From CAYMMX01 sp964391675 (lineage in GTDB: Bacteria; Cyanobacteriota; Vampirovibrionia; Gastranaerophilales; Gastranaerophilaceae), in the NCBI GenBank assembly GCA_964391675.1, contig CAYMMX010000001.1, positions 248,001-312,000 of the forward strand: 64,000 nucleotides of DNA. The letters run 5' to 3'. Both the position numbers and the translations under genes were made by a program. This document shows positions 61,157 to 64,000 of the stretch, piece by piece; the stretch's first letter is position 1; each line of letters begins with the position of its first letter. The notes under the pieces were generated by a model. The model saw nothing but the letters and a program-made list of their open reading frames with translations, was not told where the DNA came from and did not search any database.

Positions 61157-61162
61157 ATTTTA
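61157..61162 (-). promoter_or_regulatory. -10 element ahead of waaA
   Basis: TAAAAT on the minus strand, 6 nt from the ATG at 61150. Confidence 0.4.
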
Positions 61163-61247
61163 TTTCAAACATTAACTTTTATCAAATTGTTGAGCTTTTT
61201 CTTTTTTATGCCAAAATTAAATTATCTAGAATAATAAGGAGATAAAA

Positions 61248-62396
61248 ATGCAGGACAAAACTTTTTTAATGATTCCGGGACCTACTCCGGTTCCCGAAAG
61301 CGTACTTTTAGCTATGGCTAAACATCCTATAGGACACAGGAGTAGTGAATTTTCGGATATTTTAAAAGAAGTTTATGCTGATTTAAAATGGCTATTTCAA
61401 ACAAAAAATGATGTTTTTATTTTTGCAGCAAGCGGAACAGGAGCAATGGAAGCTGCTTTGTCAAATCTTGTTAATCCGGGAGATAAAATTTTATCTTTGG
61501 TTATTGGAAATTTTGGCGCAAGATGGGTTAAAATTGCTCAATCTCGAGGAGCCATTGTTGAAAAAATAGAAGCCGAATTAGGTGATGTTATAAGGATAGA
61601 AGATTTAAAAGCAAAATTAGCACAAGATGTTAATAAAGAAATTAAACTTGTTACATTAACACATTCAGAAACATCCACCGGAGCCAAAAATGATATTAAA
61701 ACCCTTTGCAAAGCGATAAAAGAACATGGTGCTATTTCTGTTGTAGATGGAGTTACCAGTGTTGGCTGCATGGAAGTAAAAATGGATGAGTGGGATATTG
61801 ATGTTTTAGTATCAGGATCACAAAAAGGCTTTATGATTCCACCCGGGCTTGCTTTTTTAGCAGCAAGCGAAAGAGCATGGAAAGTTCACGAAGCTTGTTT
61901 ATACCCCAGCTTTTATTTTGATTGGGACGCACATAAGAAAGCTGTTCTGGAAAATACCACTCCATGGACACCGGCAGTAAATCTTATTTTTGCTCTTCAT
62001 GAATCATTTAAAATAATGAAAAAAGAAGGGTTGGAAAACATTTATGCCAGACATAAAAAACTTGCCCTTGGTTTAAGAAAAGCAATAAAAGCTCTTGGTT
62101 TGGATTTGTTTGTTAAAAACGACGAAAACGCAAGCTATGCAATAACTTCTCTTTTCCCGCCGGTAGGGATTTCCGTTGGGGACATAAGGAATGGTTTTAA
62201 AAAGGATTTTGATATCGTTGTTGCAAACGGTCAAAATGCACTTAAAGATAAAATATTCAGAATGGGAACTTTGGGTTTTGTTTCTGAGAGAGATTTAATT
62301 ACCGCCGTAGGTTCATTAGAGGCTGTTTTAATTAAGCTCGGTTATAAATTTGATGTTGGCTCCGGAGTAAGAGCTGTTCTTGAAAGTTTAAATTAA
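61248..62396 (+). CDS. Class V PLP aminotransferase (alanine/serine-glyoxylate type)
   Basis: 382 aa, Shine-Dalgarno AAGGAG. MIPGPTPVPESVLLAMAKHPIGHRSSEFSDI, FAASGTGAMEAALSNL, THSETSTGAKNDI, VVDGVTSVGCMEVKMDEWDIDVLVSGSQKGFMIPPGLAF (PLP Lys in GSQKGF) are the standard signatures of this family, common in Cyanobacteria and often annotated as the small subunit of soluble hydrogenase. The likely reaction is glyoxylate plus alanine or serine transamination. It ends at a strong bidirectional terminator. Confidence 0.92.
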   Translation: MQDKTFLMIPGPTPVPESVLLAMAKHPIGHRSSEFSDILKEVYADLKWLFQTKNDVFIFAASGTGAMEAALSNLVNPGDKILSLVIGNFGARWVKIAQSRGAIVEKIEAELGDVIRIEDLKAKLAQDVNKEIKLVTLTHSETSTGAKNDIKTLCKAIKEHGAISVVDGVTSVGCMEVKMDEWDIDVLVSGSQKGFMIPPGLAFLAASERAWKVHEACLYPSFYFDWDAHKKAVLENTTPWTPAVNLIFALHESFKIMKKEGLENIYARHKKLALGLRKAIKALGLDLFVKNDENASYAITSLFPPVGISVGDIRNGFKKDFDIVVANGQNALKDKIFRMGTLGFVSERDLITAVGSLEAVLIKLGYKFDVGSGVRAVLESLN

Positions 62397-62439
62397 ATAA
62401 AACGGCGGGATGTGAAATTCACATCCCGCCGTTTTATTT
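62395..62439. terminator. Bidirectional terminator between convergent genes
   Basis: A 22-base arm (62395-62416) is the exact complement of 62418-62439 around a single base. The GC-rich core CGGCGGGATGTGAA is followed by TTTTATTTTTTAT on the plus strand and TTTTATTTAAT on the minus strand. Confidence 0.92.
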
Positions 62440-62440
62440 T

Positions 62441-64000
62441 TTATACTGTTCTTAATAAATGCTTTGCCAGTTTTGCAACAACTTGACCATTAAGGGTTTT
62501 ATTTATTGTTTTTAATTTTTTAGCTATTATTTCCATGCTGTCTGTCCAAATAAAATTATCTAAAACAAACTTTTCACCTTTTGCAAAATTTCCAGATAAT
62601 TGAACATCTATTATTTCTTCTAGCATTTTTCTTGCCGTTGGAATAACTTTATCATAATTAATATTAATTATTCCTTTTTCGTTAATCTCTACTGCTTTGT
62701 TTTTTAACATATAATTCATTTGCATAACAGTTCTTACTCTGTGTGCCTGACTTAAATTAGGTTTGGCTTTTAGTGTTAAATCAGCAACAAAGGTTGTTAT
62801 AATTTGCTTTTTCTGTAAGTTTGTATACATTCCTAATTCTTCAAGTTTATCCATCATTGCCATAGATGCCATATCGGCTTTGTTTTCTTCAATAATACTT
62901 TTATACTTTCCTAAGGCTTCTGTTCCTGTTTTTGGCCCTAGAGAATGGGCATTTTCATGACCTATTGTAAACCAATGATCTGCTTCATCATTATAATATT
63001 GGTGAAGCTCTTTATTTAAAGTTGCGTCTAAGGTTTTTTGTAGTTTTTTATAATCTGTAATATGTCTTATTTGTCTGTGATAAACATTTCTTCTTCCTCC
63101 TCCTATTGTAAGAGATAATTTGTCATCATTTGGAAGATTTTCAGCAAGTGTTATTCCTCCTCTAAAAGCTCCAACATCGCCTGTTATGGCAACTAAATCT
63201 ACATCAACCATTGTTTGGGGATAAACATTTTTTATACCGTTGGAGATATCACCTAATTGTGCATATTTATCCGCAAAGGGCATTTCTTTTGCTAGTGCAG
63301 GCATATATTTTTTAATTTCAAGAAGTTTTTCTGTTCCTTCTTTGTTAACAATTCCTACTCTAAAACCTAAAGAATCTTTTGGGGTGTAAGATATATTCTT
63401 TTTTTCTAAAAGTTGACTTAATTCTTTGTTTTCTGCTATTGTTCCGGTAATTTCATCTTCATAGCTTTCTCTTGTAATTGTAAATTCTAAAGGTGTATCT
63501 TGCAATGATGCCCATTTTTTATCTGCATAAGCATCTGTCATTGGATTGTTTTCTCTTAATGCTTGTGCTTGAAGTTTTAAAAATTCGTTAAAATCTTTAT
63601 TTGTAGAAATTTCTGCCGCTTTATCCAGTTCTTTTGCTGCTTGTGTAAATTCTTTTTTAAACGCTTGAGTATAATCAATTGCTTTTAGGTCTTCACCTTC
63701 TCTTACAACAATTGAACGCTGATTTAAAATAGCCTTAACTTCTTCTATTTTTCCTTTTATAATCATTTTTTCAAGAATTTCGTGAAATTCTTTTACACTT
63801 AAACCTTCCGGATAAAATCCTTTTCCCGGCAATTCTTTTTCACCTCTCATTAAAGAAAAATTGGTTGCTTCAGAGTCAACAGCATTAATCCCTTTTTGTG
63901 CATAAAATAATTTTAAAGTTCTTTTTGCATTTTCATCACCATTTTTTGCTCTTCTTTTCATTTCTTCACGAAAAGGTATATTTTTTATGTTATCTAATTT
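62441..64000 (-). CDS. M49-like zinc metallopeptidase, 5'-truncated by the window edge
   Basis: The frame stays open from the ATG at 63961 to base 64000 (upstream residues KLDNIKNIPFREE), so the gene enters from outside the window; about 519 residues are visible. The zinc motif is GHENAHSLGPK (HExxH, about 330 residues into the visible part) with a downstream EENKADM that would supply the third ligand, a layout like M49 dipeptidyl-peptidase III relatives. VDVDLVAITGDVGAFRGGITLAENLPND is also conserved in that group. It could equally be a related HExxH family. The start and any signal peptide are not visible. Confidence 0.72.
   Translation of the reverse strand, partial: KLDNIKNIPFREEMKRRAKNGDENAKRTLKLFYAQKGINAVDSEATNFSLMRGEKELPGKGFYPEGLSVKEFHEILEKMIIKGKIEEVKAILNQRSIVVREGEDLKAIDYTQAFKKEFTQAAKELDKAAEISTNKDFNEFLKLQAQALRENNPMTDAYADKKWASLQDTPLEFTITRESYEDEITGTIAENKELSQLLEKKNISYTPKDSLGFRVGIVNKEGTEKLLEIKKYMPALAKEMPFADKYAQLGDISNGIKNVYPQTMVDVDLVAITGDVGAFRGGITLAENLPNDDKLSLTIGGGRRNVYHRQIRHITDYKKLQKTLDATLNKELHQYYNDEADHWFTIGHENAHSLGPKTGTEALGKYKSIIEENKADMASMAMMDKLEELGMYTNLQKKQIITTFVADLTLKAKPNLSQAHRVRTVMQMNYMLKNKAVEINEKGIININYDKVIPTARKMLEEIIDVQLSGNFAKGEKFVLDNFIWTDSMEIIAKKLKTINKTLNGQVVAKLAKHLLRTV

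Overview
The window is AT-rich, densely packed chromosomal DNA from a diderm bacterium that looks like a non-photosynthetic relative of Cyanobacteria (Gastranaerophilales / 'Melainabacteria' type). The taxonomy is inferred. Grounds: ATP synthase beta and epsilon genes stand alone as a two-gene unit, as in Cyanobacteria; LL-diaminopimelate aminotransferase and an alanine/serine-glyoxylate-type aminotransferase are present; two CHASE2 nucleotide cyclases occur; and several lineage-type small proteins carry a short N-terminal F-[KGST]-[GAS] motif. TolC, MlaA, Kdo transferase and a secretin imply an outer membrane with Kdo-bearing lipid A. TGA is used as a stop, so the code is standard bacterial. 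No transposase, prophage module or CRISPR array was seen.

Layout. 1-3.0 kb: a TPR protein cut by the window edge, two NarL-type response regulators and a pentapeptide-repeat protein. 3.0-4.1 kb: a possible small RNA, infC (apparently with an AUA start) and tRNA-Phe inside an extended palindrome. 4.1-13.5 kb: PHP phosphoesterase, SulP transporter, TolC, an MlaA-alpha/beta hydrolase fusion, amino-acid racemase, UDP-GlcNAc 2-epimerase, Hsp20. 13.7-18.6 kb: atpC-atpD, a small membrane protein, a uridine-kinase-like enzyme, RqcH. 18.5-25.6 kb: tandem CHASE2 cyclases, a methyltransferase, a two-gene unknown unit, and a regulator built of four GntR-like winged helices. 25.7-31 kb: DAHP synthase with a coupled 34-aa ORF, then a glycosyltransferase cluster. 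31-39.3 kb: ruvB, dapL, an SDR, prfB with its programmed frameshift, a phosphatase, metG, aroQ, folE2. 39.3-51.6 kb: mostly lineage-specific small proteins among a lytic transglycosylase, an OppD-like ATPase, a GH57 enzyme, an E1-like protein and a U32-like protein. 51.8-58.3 kb: a type II secretion/type IV pilus core operon (GspC/PilP-like, secretin, GspE/PilB, GspF/PilC, small protein). 58.3-64 kb: PEBP, a dehydratase activase, Kdo transferase, PLP aminotransferase, and an M49-like metallopeptidase cut by the right edge.

The strongest unexplained patterns are: (1) ten genes with a -10 hexamer 6-7 nt before the start codon and no Shine-Dalgarno, suggesting a leaderless class beside ordinary SD-led genes; (2) a recurring N-terminal F-motif on otherwise unrelated proteins; (3) the MlaA-hydrolase fusion; (4) a possible CU-rich minus-strand small RNA in front of infC; (5) the four-winged-helix regulator with a palindrome over its own promoter.
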